Made by a program: the position numbers and the translations under genes. Below the pieces are notes generated by a model. It made no database searches. It had not been told where the DNA came from and was given only the letters and a program-made list of their open reading frames with translations. DNA of 44,331 bases, taken from positions 1 through 44,331 of IMG/VR virus record IMGVR_UViG_3300042876_000708, one strand, 5' to 3'. Shown here piece by piece: positions 6,062 to 15,441 of this stretch. Within the stretch, counting starts at the first letter, position 1. Each line of letters begins with the position of its first letter. Source of the stretch: a virus.

Positions 6062-8032
6062 CTGAGCACTCCCGGCGGCATCGACATCCACCTGCGGCTC
6101 AAAGACGAGGCCACCCGCGACCTGGGGCGGGCCCTCGGGCAGATCCGCACGCAGGCCGAGAGCGCGATGGGGGTGTTCCGGGGCTTCTCCGGGGCGCTGG
6201 GCGCCCTGGGCGTGGGGCTCGGGGCCGCCGAGTTCCTGGGGTTCCTGCGAAACTCGGTGGCCGAGGCCCGCGAGGCCGAGCGCGCGACGCTCAAGCTCCA
6301 GGCCGTGCTCAAGGCCACGGGCGGCGCGGCAGGGCTCACGGCGCAGGAGCTGCGGCGCCTGGCCGACGAGATGCAGGCGGCCACGGGCATCGAGAACGAC
6401 CTGGTGATCGACGCCGAGGCCGTGCTCGCGACCTTCAAGTCGATCGGCCGCGACGCCTTCCCCGAGGCCCTCCAGGCCGCGGCCGACCTCTCGGCCGTGT
6501 TCGGGCAAGACCTGAAGGCCAGCACGGTGCAGCTCGGCAAGGCCCTGGAAGACCCCGTGCGCGGCCTGACGGCGCTGCGCCGGGTGGGGGTGAGTTTCAC
6601 CGCGGCCCAGGAGGCCCAGGTGAAGGCCCTGGTGGCGGCCAACCGCCAGCTCGACGCCCAGCGCCTCATCCTCGGCGAGGTCGAAAGCCAGGTGGGCGGC
6701 GCCGCGGCGGCCATGCAGGGGCCGCTCAGCCGGGGCCTCTCCGAGGCGGGCCTGGCGTGGAAGAACTTCAAGGAGGAGGTGGGCAACAGCCTCCCCATCA
6801 CCGGCGCGCTCGAGGCGATCACCGCCGCCTTCGAGGGGCTGACCGACGCCGTGCGGGCCTACGGCCGCTACGCGCGGGGCGAGGTGCTCAACGCCTTCCC
6901 CACGGCCCCGGCCCCCTACCGGTGGGGCGCCGTGACGCCCTGGGCCGACCTCGGCAAGCCCGCCCCCGCAGCCCCGCGGTCGTCCGCGCCGGCCGCCGCC
7001 AGGGGCGGGGCCCCCGCTACGGCCCCGAGGGCCGGCGCCCGGCCGGCCTTGAGCAGCCCCTTCTACTCCGCCCTTCCGGGCCAGTGGGGCGGCACCGACT
7101 GGGAGGGGCAGCGGGGCGCGGCCGAGCTCGCGGCCCGCCTGAACGCGGCCGCCGCCGTGGCGCGCACCGCCGGGTACTCGGTGGGCTACAGCGCCGACGC
7201 CGTGGTGGCCTATTGGGACGCCCAGGCCGCCGCGGTCGACGCCTCGGAGCAGGCGGCCCAGGCCGCGTCGGCTGCCGGGCTCGAACGGTACTCGTGGCAG
7301 ACCCGCGGCGAGCAGGAGCGCGCGGCCACGGGGCGCACGGGGGCGGCGCTCGCGGCGGGGGTGCTGGGCGGGATGGAGGCCGGCGCCGGGGGCTGGGAGG
7401 GCTACAACGCCGGGGCCGTGATCGACTACTGGGACCGGATGGCCGCCGGCGCCGACGCGGCCCTCGACGCCGACAAGGTCAAGCAGTACACCGCGGCCTT
7501 CCAGGGCCTCGGCGAGGTGATCGGCGGCACCTCGACGCTCCTCTACCAGATGTACCAGATGAGCGAGGGCGAGAATAAGAAGCTCTTCCGCTGGTACCAG
7601 GGCATGGCCGCGGCCGAGACGGTGATCGCCACCTCGCAGGCGATCATGAACGCCTACGCCCAGGCCGGGCCCTACCTGGGCACGGGGCTCGCCGTGGCCC
7701 TGGGCGCCCTGGGCGCCGCCAAGGTGGGCCTGATCATGAGCCAGAGCCCCCCCGAGCTCGCCGAGGGCGGCATCGTCACCCGCCGCACGCTCGCCGTGGT
7801 GGGCGAGGCCGGCCCCGAGGCGGTGATCCCGCTCTCCCGGGGCCTGCCGGCGCTGGGGGGCGACACGAACGTGGTGGTGAACATCCCGGTGCAGGGGTCC
7901 CTCGACCCGCGCCTCTTGCCGGTGGTGGAGGCCACGGCCTACGAGGCGGTGCGGCGGGGCCTCGCCGAGGCCGCGCGCGACAACCCCCAGTTTCGCGCCC
8001 AGGTGCGGCGCCTCGCCAGCGGGAGGGCCTGA
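6062..8032 (+). CDS. Tape measure protein, gpH-like, with probable CTG start
   Basis: The first ATG in this frame (6167) would cut off a conserved-looking N-terminus (GIDIHLRLKDEATRDLGRALGQI). The frame is open back to a CTG at 6062, which has GGGAGGG at 6049-6055 with a 6-base spacer, so I place the start there: 656 residues. Helices dominate. A hydrophobic segment at about 514-560 and the tape-measure signature EGGIVTRRTLAVVGEAGPE followed by AVIPL at about 567-590 identify the family. Such proteins set tail length (about 0.15 nm per residue, roughly 100 nm here) and help deliver DNA through the envelope. Bases 6059-6061 are the only gap from the chaperone stop. Confidence 0.85.
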   Translation: MSTPGGIDIHLRLKDEATRDLGRALGQIRTQAESAMGVFRGFSGALGALGVGLGAAEFLGFLRNSVAEAREAERATLKLQAVLKATGGAAGLTAQELRRLADEMQAATGIENDLVIDAEAVLATFKSIGRDAFPEALQAAADLSAVFGQDLKASTVQLGKALEDPVRGLTALRRVGVSFTAAQEAQVKALVAANRQLDAQRLILGEVESQVGGAAAAMQGPLSRGLSEAGLAWKNFKEEVGNSLPITGALEAITAAFEGLTDAVRAYGRYARGEVLNAFPTAPAPYRWGAVTPWADLGKPAPAAPRSSAPAAARGGAPATAPRAGARPALSSPFYSALPGQWGGTDWEGQRGAAELAARLNAAAAVARTAGYSVGYSADAVVAYWDAQAAAVDASEQAAQAASAAGLERYSWQTRGEQERAATGRTGAALAAGVLGGMEAGAGGWEGYNAGAVIDYWDRMAAGADAALDADKVKQYTAAFQGLGEVIGGTSTLLYQMYQMSEGENKKLFRWYQGMAAAETVIATSQAIMNAYAQAGPYLGTGLAVALGALGAAKVGLIMSQSPPELAEGGIVTRRTLAVVGEAGPEAVIPLSRGLPALGGDTNVVVNIPVQGSLDPRLLPVVEATAYEAVRRGLAEAARDNPQFRAQVRRLASGRA

Positions 8033-8035
8033 GCC

Positions 8036-8389
8036 GTGGCCGGCGAAGCCGACGCGATCTTCCGCCCCCAGTGGGGCGTCACCGTCACCACCGAGCTGCG
8101 CACCCTGGTGAGCGACACCGACGCCGGGGGCCTCGGCCTGCGGCGCTCGAAGTGGCAGGCGGCCCGGTACCGGATCCGCTTCACCTCGGCCCACGCGAGC
8201 TCGGCCGAGGCCGCGGCCCTCGAGGCGTGGTTCGCCACGAAGAAGGGGAGCCGCACGAGCTGGACGTGGACGTGCCCCAGCGACGGCGTGCTCTACACCT
8301 GCCGCTTCGCCGCCGACCAGCTCCCGCGCACCCGGTCGGCCCCGGGCCTCTGGGAGTACGACATCGACCTCGTGGCGGTGGCCACGTGA
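8036..8389 (+). CDS. Minor tail protein, gpM-like
   Basis: This 117-residue beta-rich protein starts with GTG (GGGAGGG at about 8020-8026). The motif WFATKKGSRTSWTWTCPSDG and the final strand LWEYDIDLVAV resemble gpM/distal-tail minor tail proteins, and lambda gpM has a similar size (109 residues). Its place directly after the tape measure and before a gpL-like gene supports the assignment. It would form part of the tail tip initiator. Confidence 0.6.
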   Translation: MAGEADAIFRPQWGVTVTTELRTLVSDTDAGGLGLRRSKWQAARYRIRFTSAHASSAEAAALEAWFATKKGSRTSWTWTCPSDGVLYTCRFAADQLPRTRSAPGLWEYDIDLVAVAT

Positions 8390-8991
8390 AGACCCTCGCG
8401 GCCGGGTACCTCGCCGCGGCGGCCGCCGAGGCCCAGAGCCCCGTGCTCCTCGTCGCGATCGCCGCCTGGGGCGGGGCGACCGTGCGCTACGCCGCGAGCG
8501 ACGCGGCCGTCACCTTCGGCGGCAACGCCTACGGCGCCCGGCCTTTCCGCGTGGGCCTGCCCGAGGCGAGCCAGGAGGGCGGCGACCCCCGCGTCACCCT
8601 CTCGCTCGCCAACCACGACCTCGCCCTGTCGGCCCTGTGCGCCGCGGCCGACCCCGTGGGCTGCGCCGTCACGCTCACAGCGACCTTTCTCGACGCGCTC
8701 ACAACCTCGCGCACGCTTCTCTCGGGCCTCGTGGTCGACAGCTACGGCCTCACCGAAGAGGCCTGCACCCTCACGCTCGTGCCAGGCGCCACGGGTCTGC
8801 GGGCCCGGGTGCCGGGCCGGCGCGCGGCGCGCACCTGCCCCTGGACGTTCAAGGGCACCGAGTGCGGCTACGCGGGGGCCGACGCCTCGTGCCTGCACAC
8901 CGACGAGGACTGCGCGGCGCGCACCGGGGGTAGCAACCTCGCCAACTTCGGCGGGTTCCTCTTCCTGATCACGAAGGAGTGGAGTGGGTGA
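8386..8991 (+). CDS. Minor tail protein, gpL-like, cysteine-rich C-terminus
   Basis: This 201-residue protein is coupled to its neighbour by GTGA. The N-terminal domain is beta-rich (VLLVAIAAWGGATVRYAASD, RVTLSLANHDLAL). The C-terminus has the gpL/BR0599-type pattern CPWTFKGTECGYAG, then CLHTDEDC, then NFGGF. Lambda gpL coordinates an iron-sulphur cluster through cysteines in this region, so the spaced cysteines here suggest the same metal site; that part is inferred from the family. It ends inside the start of the J-like gene. Confidence 0.75.
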   Translation: MKTLAAGYLAAAAAEAQSPVLLVAIAAWGGATVRYAASDAAVTFGGNAYGARPFRVGLPEASQEGGDPRVTLSLANHDLALSALCAAADPVGCAVTLTATFLDALTTSRTLLSGLVVDSYGLTEEACTLTLVPGATGLRARVPGRRAARTCPWTFKGTECGYAGADASCLHTDEDCAARTGGSNLANFGGFLFLITKEWSG

Positions 8992-11900
8992 GCTTCTGGA
9001 GCGGCTGGGACCCGGTACCCGAGCTGAAGGGGGCCACGCAAGACCTCTTCGCGGGGCGCTTCGAGTCGTTCTTCGGGCGCACCGCCAAGTATCCCTTCGG
9101 GATGCACCCCTGGCAGAACTACTTCGACGAGCTTCTGGCGTTCCCCATCCCCGAAGCCAACAGCCCCACCTACACTTGGGACAGCCCCCAGAACCTGCCG
9201 GCCTACGACCACCCGGTGCCCGTGGCGTACGGGTGCGCCGACACGGGCGGGCTCCTGCTCTACCAGGGCGGCGACGGCGAGCTCCGCGACGTGTTCGTGG
9301 CCGTGAGCGAGGGCACGGTGCGGCGCATCGACGCCGTGAAGGTGAACGGGGTGGCGTGGGAGCTCTTGAAGGGCAGCTCGGGCGAGGGCGCCCGGGTGGC
9401 CACCCACCTCGGCACCGGGGCCCAGACGGTGGACAAGCGCTTCACCCTCTGGCGCCATCAGGAGGTGTACGGCGGCACGGCCTGGAACCTCAAGACCTCC
9501 GACACGACCGCCGCCGTGGGCACCTTCGAGGTGCTCGAAAACGGCGCCTACGTGCTCGTGAAGCTCGGCGTGCTCTACGCCCTGAACGAGCAGGAGTGGA
9601 AGTACGTAGACGCGAAGGTGGAGTGGAAGCTCCAGGCGGCGGGGCTCTGGACCGACGGGGGCACCTTCCGCCTCACGCTCGACCAGGACCAGGGGGGCCT
9701 CGAGGAGTGCCGGGTGCCGCTCTTCACTGCGGGCGACACCGACCAGACCCCGGTGCCGTTCACGTACGGCTACACCGAGGGCACCCGGGCCTGCAACCTG
9801 GGCAAGCGGGCCGAGCAGGCCGCCTACCGGGTGGTGAAGGACGCCACGGTGCACGTGTTCGACGCGGGACTCTACGACCTGCGGGTCACCTACGTGACAC
9901 GGGCCAACGGCGGCGCCGAGCGCGAGATCGACGGGCAGCTCGTGCTGGCCTCGGCCGAGGTGGTGGAGACGGCCGGCGGACAGGCCTACCGCCACACGGC
10001 CTACGTGGCCGCCACGATCCCCGCCTCGGACCTCGCCCAGGGCTCGGCCACGATCACGAGCCGCGTGGCGGGCCGCGACACGGTAGAGGTGTGGGACGGC
10101 TCGGCCTGGCAGACCCGCTGGACGAACAACCCGGTGTGGATCGCGCGGGACCTCTGGCGAAACGCCCGGTACGGCGCCGGGCAGACCGCCTTCGACGACG
10201 CGCGGGCGAAGCTCGCCGCGGCCTACTGCGACGCGGCCATCGCCACGCTCGCCACGGCCACCGTGTCGGCCGGCGGGGGCACCACGGCGCTCACCGTGAC
10301 GGGGCTCGCCTACGAGAGCGGCGACGACGTGCCCGTCGACCTCTCGGGCTACCTCGTGGTGAGCCAGGCCGCCGAGACGCGCCTGTGCGTGTACCACGAC
10401 CAGACGGGCGGGGTGCTCCACCTCGACCGGGCCTTCGACGTGGCGGCCACCTCGGTCACCGTGAAGGAGCAGCGCTTCCGGTTCGACTACGTGTTCGACG
10501 CCGAGGCCGACGTGGAGGAGCAGGCGCGGCGGATCGCGGCGCACTGCCGCGGGGTGGTGTGGCGCGAGGGCGGCACGCTCTCGTTCGACATCGAGCGGGC
10601 CCGCGACCCCTCGGCCTTCCAGGCGGGCGTCACGACGATCACCCCCGACCTGATCCTCGAAGGCTCGTTCTCGGCCGAGCGCCGGAGCGAGCGCGACGTG
10701 CCCTCGGGCATCGCCCTGAAGTTCCTCGACCCCGACCAGGCGCACCCGAAGCAGAGCGAGATCGTGGGCGACGCCTCGGGCAAGGTGGAAGAGGCCGAGC
10801 TCTACGGGTGCCGCAACCCCCGGCAGGCCCGGCGGGTGGGCGCCTACCTCTACAACGCGGCCCGCGCCGTGTGGGTGTGCCGCCTGCGCACGAGCCTCGC
10901 CACCGTGGCCCTCGAGCCGGGCGACGTGGTGCAGGTGGCCCACCCGGTGACCGGGTGGGGCTACACCATGACCGACGTGGACGCGCCGGTGCGGAACGCC
11001 GCCACCGACAAGGCGTTCGTCATCGTGAGCGTGGCCGACGGCGAGGACGACACCCGCGACTACACGCTGCGCGAGTACGACGCGGCCCTCTACTCCGACA
11101 CGGCCGACCGGCTCACGGTGCGAAAGGCCCCGAGCGCCTTCGTGAACCCCTTCGCGCCCCCCGCGGCCTTCTCGGCGCTTCGCGGGTCGAATCTGGGCGA
11201 CCTGACGAACGACGGGGTCTATAACCCCGTGGTCGAGGTGGGCTGGACCCACCCCCAACCCGACGGGGTGGGCCAGGTGGAGCTCTACGGGAGCCGCGAC
11301 GGCGGCACGAGCTGGCGGCTGCTGGGGCGCTTCGGGGGGCAGGAGGGCTCGGGCCGGGTGACGATTGCCGACTGGTCGGGCACGCTCAAGGTGCTGGCCC
11401 TGCCAATCTCGCAGGCGGGCGTGCCCGGGGTGTGGGCCGACCAGCCCACGGCCGACGTGGCGGTGGCGGGGCAGCTCGACTACGTGAGCCGCACCACGGC
11501 CGACGTGACCTGGCACGTGGCAACTGCCACCGGCAGCGACACCACGGGCGACGGGTCGAGCGGGGCGCCGTGGCAGACGATCGCCAAGGCCGTGGCGGCC
11601 GTGCCCCGGCGCATCGACCACGCGGTGCGGGTACAGCTGGCCACGGGCACCTACCGGGAGAGCGTGCGGATCGAGGAGCGAGTGGGCGGGGGGAGCCTCG
11701 CCCTGGCGCCGGAGACGGCGGCGAGCCCCGTGATTCTCCCGCCCACGAACCCAGGCTCTTGGGCCGCCACGACCGCGTACGCCTACGACCGGCACGTGGT
11801 GGAGTACAGCAACGGCATCTACTACGCCTACCGGGCCGTCGTGGGCGGCACGTCGGGGGGCTCGGAGCCCACCTGGCCGACGACCGTGGGGGCCACGGTG

Positions 11901-14891
11901 ACCGACGGCACGGTGACGTGGCAGTGCATCGGCGAGAGCAGCGTGCTGCTGGAGCTGCCCGCGGTGTACCTGAAGCGCTTGGGCTGCCGGGTGCTCGTGG
12001 AGGGCCTGGAGCTCGTTTCGGACGAGGCGAACGGGGGGCACCTGGTAGAGGCCCGCCACTGCGAGCGCCTGCACCTGAAGAACCTGGCGGGCGGGTACGA
12101 GGGCACCTTCGACCTCGGCGCGCAGTGCTTCGTGTACGGCGAAGACTCGACGATCACGGTCGAGGGCCTGACGAACGCCGCGGGCCGCGACCCCATCGAG
12201 TACGGCTACGACCTCTACCGCTGCACGGTGCACGGGTACCACCCCGTGGGGCACTACCAGATCACCGACCCCCGAGACAACGTGCTGGCCACCTCACAGG
12301 GAGAGGTGCTCGCGGCCAGCGACGTGCGGGTGCACGGGGCCGCCGGGGGCGCCGACGACACGGAGGCCTTTCAGAAGGCCCTCGACTGGGCGGCCCTGAA
12401 CGGCGGCGAGGTGTGGATCCCCCCGGGCACGTGGACGATCAAGCCGGCCTCGGGGGTGACGACGACCCGCTCGATCGGCGTCTCCGACGGCCTGCTCCTG
12501 CCCGGGTGGACCTATGAGGTGATCGGCACGGCCGGGGTCGTGACCTACGACGGCACGGCCTACGCCGTGGGAGAAACCTTCGAGGGGGTGTTCGGGGTGA
12601 CGGGCTGGGCCGGGGCCGCGGTGACGGGGGCGACCCAGGCGAACCCGTGCGTGGTCACGATACCGGGGCACCGGCTGCAGACGGACGACCCGGTACGGTT
12701 CACCCACCTCGTCGGCATGACCGAGCTGAACACCGGGACCTTCACCGCCACGAGGCTGACCGACGACACGATCTCGATCGGCGTCGACTCGTCGGGCTAC
12801 GGGGCGTACACCTCCGGCGGCTGGGCCTACGGCGACGCCGAGCCGGCCTTCCAGGTGGCGGTCGCGCTCTACGCCTCGGGCCAGAAGACGCGGATCCGCG
12901 GCGCGGGCAAGAGCTCGATCCTGCGGATCGAGGGCGCCGGGGTGGGCCTCGGCCTCCTGGAGGTGCCGGCCCCCGCCCTGGGCGAGCGCACCATCGTCTG
13001 GTACGCCGACCTTGACGCCTTCGTGCTCAAGGGCGACGGCACGAGCTCGCCGCAGATGGGCCTGATGGCCGAGTACTGCTGCTACTACGGCCGCTCGGGC
13101 AACGTCTACCTCTGGGACCTCGCCGTGGGCGCGTACCTGCACGAGTGCTGGAACTGGCACACCGAGCGCCTGGAGCTCGAGGGCGGCGGCCGGATGGACG
13201 CCGGGGCCGTGCTCGAAAACGCCAACCAGATGGTGATCGGCAACCTCTACACCCATCAGATGCGCCAGGGGCTGCGCGTCACGACGTACACGGCCCACGG
13301 GGGCAGCGTGGGACAGCCGGCCACGGTGTGCGAGGAGACCTCGATCGGGCAGTACAGCGGGCCCATCGTCAAGGTGGTGAGCGCCACGGAGTTCCTGCTC
13401 TACCCGGCCGTGAAGAGCGCCACGACCACGCTTGCGGCCGGCGACTGCCTGGTGGACGGCACGACCACGACGATGAACGCGCGGCTCTGCGAGCTCGTGG
13501 GCGGCGTGGGGGTGCTCGCCACGTCGGCCGAGGGGCTGTGGATCCACGGGGGGCAGGTGGGCCACCGGGGCTCGACCGGGATCGAGCTGGTGGTGGCGGG
13601 CACGGCCGGGAGCCAGAACGTGGGGCCGGTGGTCGTGAAGGGCGAGTTCGAGGGGCCGGCCACGGGGGTGAAGGTGCGCCGGGCGCCCTACGCCACCTCG
13701 GGCGAGCTCCGGGGGCTCGACGTGCAGATCACCTGCTGGGCGGGCCGCGACGGCAGCGATACGCACTTCGGCCGCCGACACGGGGTGGTACTCGACTACG
13801 TGCGCGCCGCGAAGATCCACGAAGCGGCCCTGAGCACGCGGTCGCTCACGGCCACCGTGAATGTGACGGGGGCCTACCAGGAGAACCCCTGTCGCCTCAC
13901 GCTCGCCTCCGACGCGGTGCAGACCGGCGACGAGGTGTACCTGACCCTCGGCACGCCGGCCTCGTTCACCGGCATGTACGAGCTGAACGGCCGGTGGTTC
14001 ACGGCTACCCGCACGGGCTCGGCCGAGATCACCCTGGACGGCGAGGACGCCACGGCGCACTCGGCCTGGGTCTCGGGCGGCACGGTGAAGCGGGCGAAGA
14101 GCCGCAACCACTGCGTGTGGATCAAGGACACCTGCCACGACGTGACGATCGAGAACGCGACCTACGACCACAACGAGCAGAACGACAAGGTGCGCGACGA
14201 CCAGGTGCGCCCGCTCGCGGGAACGTCGTCGGCCTTCGTCTTCCAGAACGTCGACGGCCCCACCCTGGCGAGCTGGTCGGGCCTGACCTCGAGCATCAGC
14301 CCCCGGCACGTGCAGGTGTCGCGCGGGGTGCGCACCTTCTCGGCCGGCGACGACTCGGAGGCGCGGTGGCCCCGGTTCGTGCGGCTCCGCTGGATCTTCG
14401 CTTTGAACGCCATGCCCCTGAACGGCGCCCTCTTCGCCGCCGCCATCGACCGGGGCGGGCGCTTCCCGAACTGGACCTACACTCCGAACCTCTCCGCCGC
14501 GGGCCTCTCGCGGGTGACGTCGGGTTCGGCGCTCACGATCACCGGGGCGACCCAGGCGAACCCCTGCCAGGTGACCGTGAGCGGCACGGCGCCGGCCACG
14601 GGGAGCGTGGTGTGGATCGCTGGAGTGGGGGGCATGACGCAGCTCAACGGCGCCCTCTACACGGTGACGAACACGGGGGCCAGCACCTTGACCCTCGATG
14701 GGGTCAACGCCACCGGCTACGGGGCGTACACCTCGGGCGGGACCGCCCTGGTGCAGGTGGCCCCGACGATCCGCCACGAGATGCTGTGCCCGGTGTCGGC
14801 CGACGGGTTCGTGACCGTGCAGGTGTTCGCCCCGCCGGCGTCGGGGTGGGACGTGGACGTGACCCTGCAGCAGACAGGGTCGGAATACTGA
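8988..14891 (+). CDS. Giant tail-tip/host-specificity protein, gpJ-like, with pectate-lyase and FCCH-type domains
   Basis: I prefer the GTG at 8988 over the GTG at 8979, because AAGGAG at 8974-8979 then sits 8 bases upstream and the start overlaps the previous stop: 1967 residues. Residues 1 to about 830 look like a TipJ-type baseplate hub (YTWDSPQNLPAYDHPVPVAYG, QARRIAAHCRGVVWREGGTLSFDIERA). Near 845-905 a DUF1565/pectate-lyase-like start appears (ATGSDTTGDGSSGAPWQTI). A carbohydrate-binding-like strip follows at 925-985 (EPTWPTTVGATVTDGTVTW), then a right-handed helix start GADDTEAFQKAL near 1119. Three copies of a roughly 70-residue FCCH-type module (TGATQANPC to AYTSGG) lie near 1213-1279, 1624-1701 and 1850-1919. 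The hub is fused to what look like receptor-degrading or receptor-binding modules. Confidence 0.85.
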   Translation: MSFWSGWDPVPELKGATQDLFAGRFESFFGRTAKYPFGMHPWQNYFDELLAFPIPEANSPTYTWDSPQNLPAYDHPVPVAYGCADTGGLLLYQGGDGELRDVFVAVSEGTVRRIDAVKVNGVAWELLKGSSGEGARVATHLGTGAQTVDKRFTLWRHQEVYGGTAWNLKTSDTTAAVGTFEVLENGAYVLVKLGVLYALNEQEWKYVDAKVEWKLQAAGLWTDGGTFRLTLDQDQGGLEECRVPLFTAGDTDQTPVPFTYGYTEGTRACNLGKRAEQAAYRVVKDATVHVFDAGLYDLRVTYVTRANGGAEREIDGQLVLASAEVVETAGGQAYRHTAYVAATIPASDLAQGSATITSRVAGRDTVEVWDGSAWQTRWTNNPVWIARDLWRNARYGAGQTAFDDARAKLAAAYCDAAIATLATATVSAGGGTTALTVTGLAYESGDDVPVDLSGYLVVSQAAETRLCVYHDQTGGVLHLDRAFDVAATSVTVKEQRFRFDYVFDAEADVEEQARRIAAHCRGVVWREGGTLSFDIERARDPSAFQAGVTTITPDLILEGSFSAERRSERDVPSGIALKFLDPDQAHPKQSEIVGDASGKVEEAELYGCRNPRQARRVGAYLYNAARAVWVCRLRTSLATVALEPGDVVQVAHPVTGWGYTMTDVDAPVRNAATDKAFVIVSVADGEDDTRDYTLREYDAALYSDTADRLTVRKAPSAFVNPFAPPAAFSALRGSNLGDLTNDGVYNPVVEVGWTHPQPDGVGQVELYGSRDGGTSWRLLGRFGGQEGSGRVTIADWSGTLKVLALPISQAGVPGVWADQPTADVAVAGQLDYVSRTTADVTWHVATATGSDTTGDGSSGAPWQTIAKAVAAVPRRIDHAVRVQLATGTYRESVRIEERVGGGSLALAPETAASPVILPPTNPGSWAATTAYAYDRHVVEYSNGIYYAYRAVVGGTSGGSEPTWPTTVGATVTDGTVTWQCIGESSVLLELPAVYLKRLGCRVLVEGLELVSDEANGGHLVEARHCERLHLKNLAGGYEGTFDLGAQCFVYGEDSTITVEGLTNAAGRDPIEYGYDLYRCTVHGYHPVGHYQITDPRDNVLATSQGEVLAASDVRVHGAAGGADDTEAFQKALDWAALNGGEVWIPPGTWTIKPASGVTTTRSIGVSDGLLLPGWTYEVIGTAGVVTYDGTAYAVGETFEGVFGVTGWAGAAVTGATQANPCVVTIPGHRLQTDDPVRFTHLVGMTELNTGTFTATRLTDDTISIGVDSSGYGAYTSGGWAYGDAEPAFQVAVALYASGQKTRIRGAGKSSILRIEGAGVGLGLLEVPAPALGERTIVWYADLDAFVLKGDGTSSPQMGLMAEYCCYYGRSGNVYLWDLAVGAYLHECWNWHTERLELEGGGRMDAGAVLENANQMVIGNLYTHQMRQGLRVTTYTAHGGSVGQPATVCEETSIGQYSGPIVKVVSATEFLLYPAVKSATTTLAAGDCLVDGTTTTMNARLCELVGGVGVLATSAEGLWIHGGQVGHRGSTGIELVVAGTAGSQNVGPVVVKGEFEGPATGVKVRRAPYATSGELRGLDVQITCWAGRDGSDTHFGRRHGVVLDYVRAAKIHEAALSTRSLTATVNVTGAYQENPCRLTLASDAVQTGDEVYLTLGTPASFTGMYELNGRWFTATRTGSAEITLDGEDATAHSAWVSGGTVKRAKSRNHCVWIKDTCHDVTIENATYDHNEQNDKVRDDQVRPLAGTSSAFVFQNVDGPTLASWSGLTSSISPRHVQVSRGVRTFSAGDDSEARWPRFVRLRWIFALNAMPLNGALFAAAIDRGGRFPNWTYTPNLSAAGLSRVTSGSALTITGATQANPCQVTVSGTAPATGSVVWIAGVGGMTQLNGALYTVTNTGASTLTLDGVNATGYGAYTSGGTALVQVAPTIRHEMLCPVSADGFVTVQVFAPPASGWDVDVTLQQTGSEY

Positions 14892-14905
14892 GGGAGGACG
14901 ACGAC

Positions 14906-15265
14906 ATGGACGTGGCGCGCGAGGTGGTGGTGTTGGCTATGGGCGTCGGCGCCACACTGCTCGGCCGGTGGGCCTGGGATCGGGCGAAGGCCCCCGACCG
15001 GGCCGAGGCCGCCGCCCGGGAGGCCGACGAGCGCCTCCGGCAGGAGCTCGCCCGCTATGGCCGCCGCACCGAGGACCGCTTCGTGCTCCGCGAGGTGTGC
15101 CAGCGCTGCCAGGTGGACCAGCAGCACCAGGGCGAGGCCGTGGCGCGGCAGCTCGAAGACCTGAAAGAGGAGATGCGCCGGAACTTCACAACCGTGTTCG
15201 ACGAGCTCCGGCGCCTGACGATGGGGCTCAACGGCCACGGGCCGCCGAAGGGAGGCCAGCCGTGA
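14906..15265 (+). CDS. Membrane-anchored coiled-coil protein of the lysis cassette
   Basis: This 119-residue protein has AGGGAGG 8 bases upstream. Residues about 6-20 form one membrane segment (VVVLAMGVGATLLGRW). A long charged helix with CQRC and a coiled coil (ARQLEDLKEEMRRNFTTVFDELRRL) follow. One N-terminal membrane span plus a coiled coil is the layout of an inner-membrane spanin, but also of other small lysis-cassette proteins. No partner outer-membrane lipoprotein is nested here. It is the first gene after the tail tip. Confidence 0.5.
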   Translation: MDVAREVVVLAMGVGATLLGRWAWDRAKAPDRAEAAAREADERLRQELARYGRRTEDRFVLREVCQRCQVDQQHQGEAVARQLEDLKEEMRRNFTTVFDELRRLTMGLNGHGPPKGGQP

Positions 15266-15441
15266 GCCCCGCCTGCGACGGGTGCACGGCGCTTGCGCGG
15301 GAGCGGCGCGACTGGGCGAACGAGCTCGGCAACTACGCCCAGCTCCTGGCGCTTGCCGCCGACCGCGAGAACTGGGGCAGCGTGGAGGCGGTGATCGACC
15401 GCGTGCTCGAGCTGCGGCGCCGGATCGGGGGCGGACTATGA
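15262..15441 (+). CDS. Small helical protein of the lysis cassette, unknown function
   Basis: This is a 59-residue soluble protein beginning MSPACDGCTALARERRDW, mostly helical, with a CxxC near the N-terminus. It has GGGAGG at 15250-15255 and overlaps both neighbours by four bases (GTGA and ATGA). I do not recognise the family. Its position between the coiled-coil membrane protein and the endolysin suggests an accessory or regulatory role in lysis. Confidence 0.55.
   Translation: MSPACDGCTALARERRDWANELGNYAQLLALAADRENWGSVEAVIDRVLELRRRIGGGL

Noticed and set aside
8868-14777. Very long leftward open frames opposite the tail-tip gene
   Set aside because: They are shadows of GC-rich coding on the other strand: Arg/Gly/His-rich, low-complexity translations without ribosome sites or recognisable domains.
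14906-15265. Confident inner-membrane spanin call
   Set aside because: The topology fits, but no outer-membrane lipoprotein partner is nested in or beside the gene, so I left it as a membrane coiled-coil protein.
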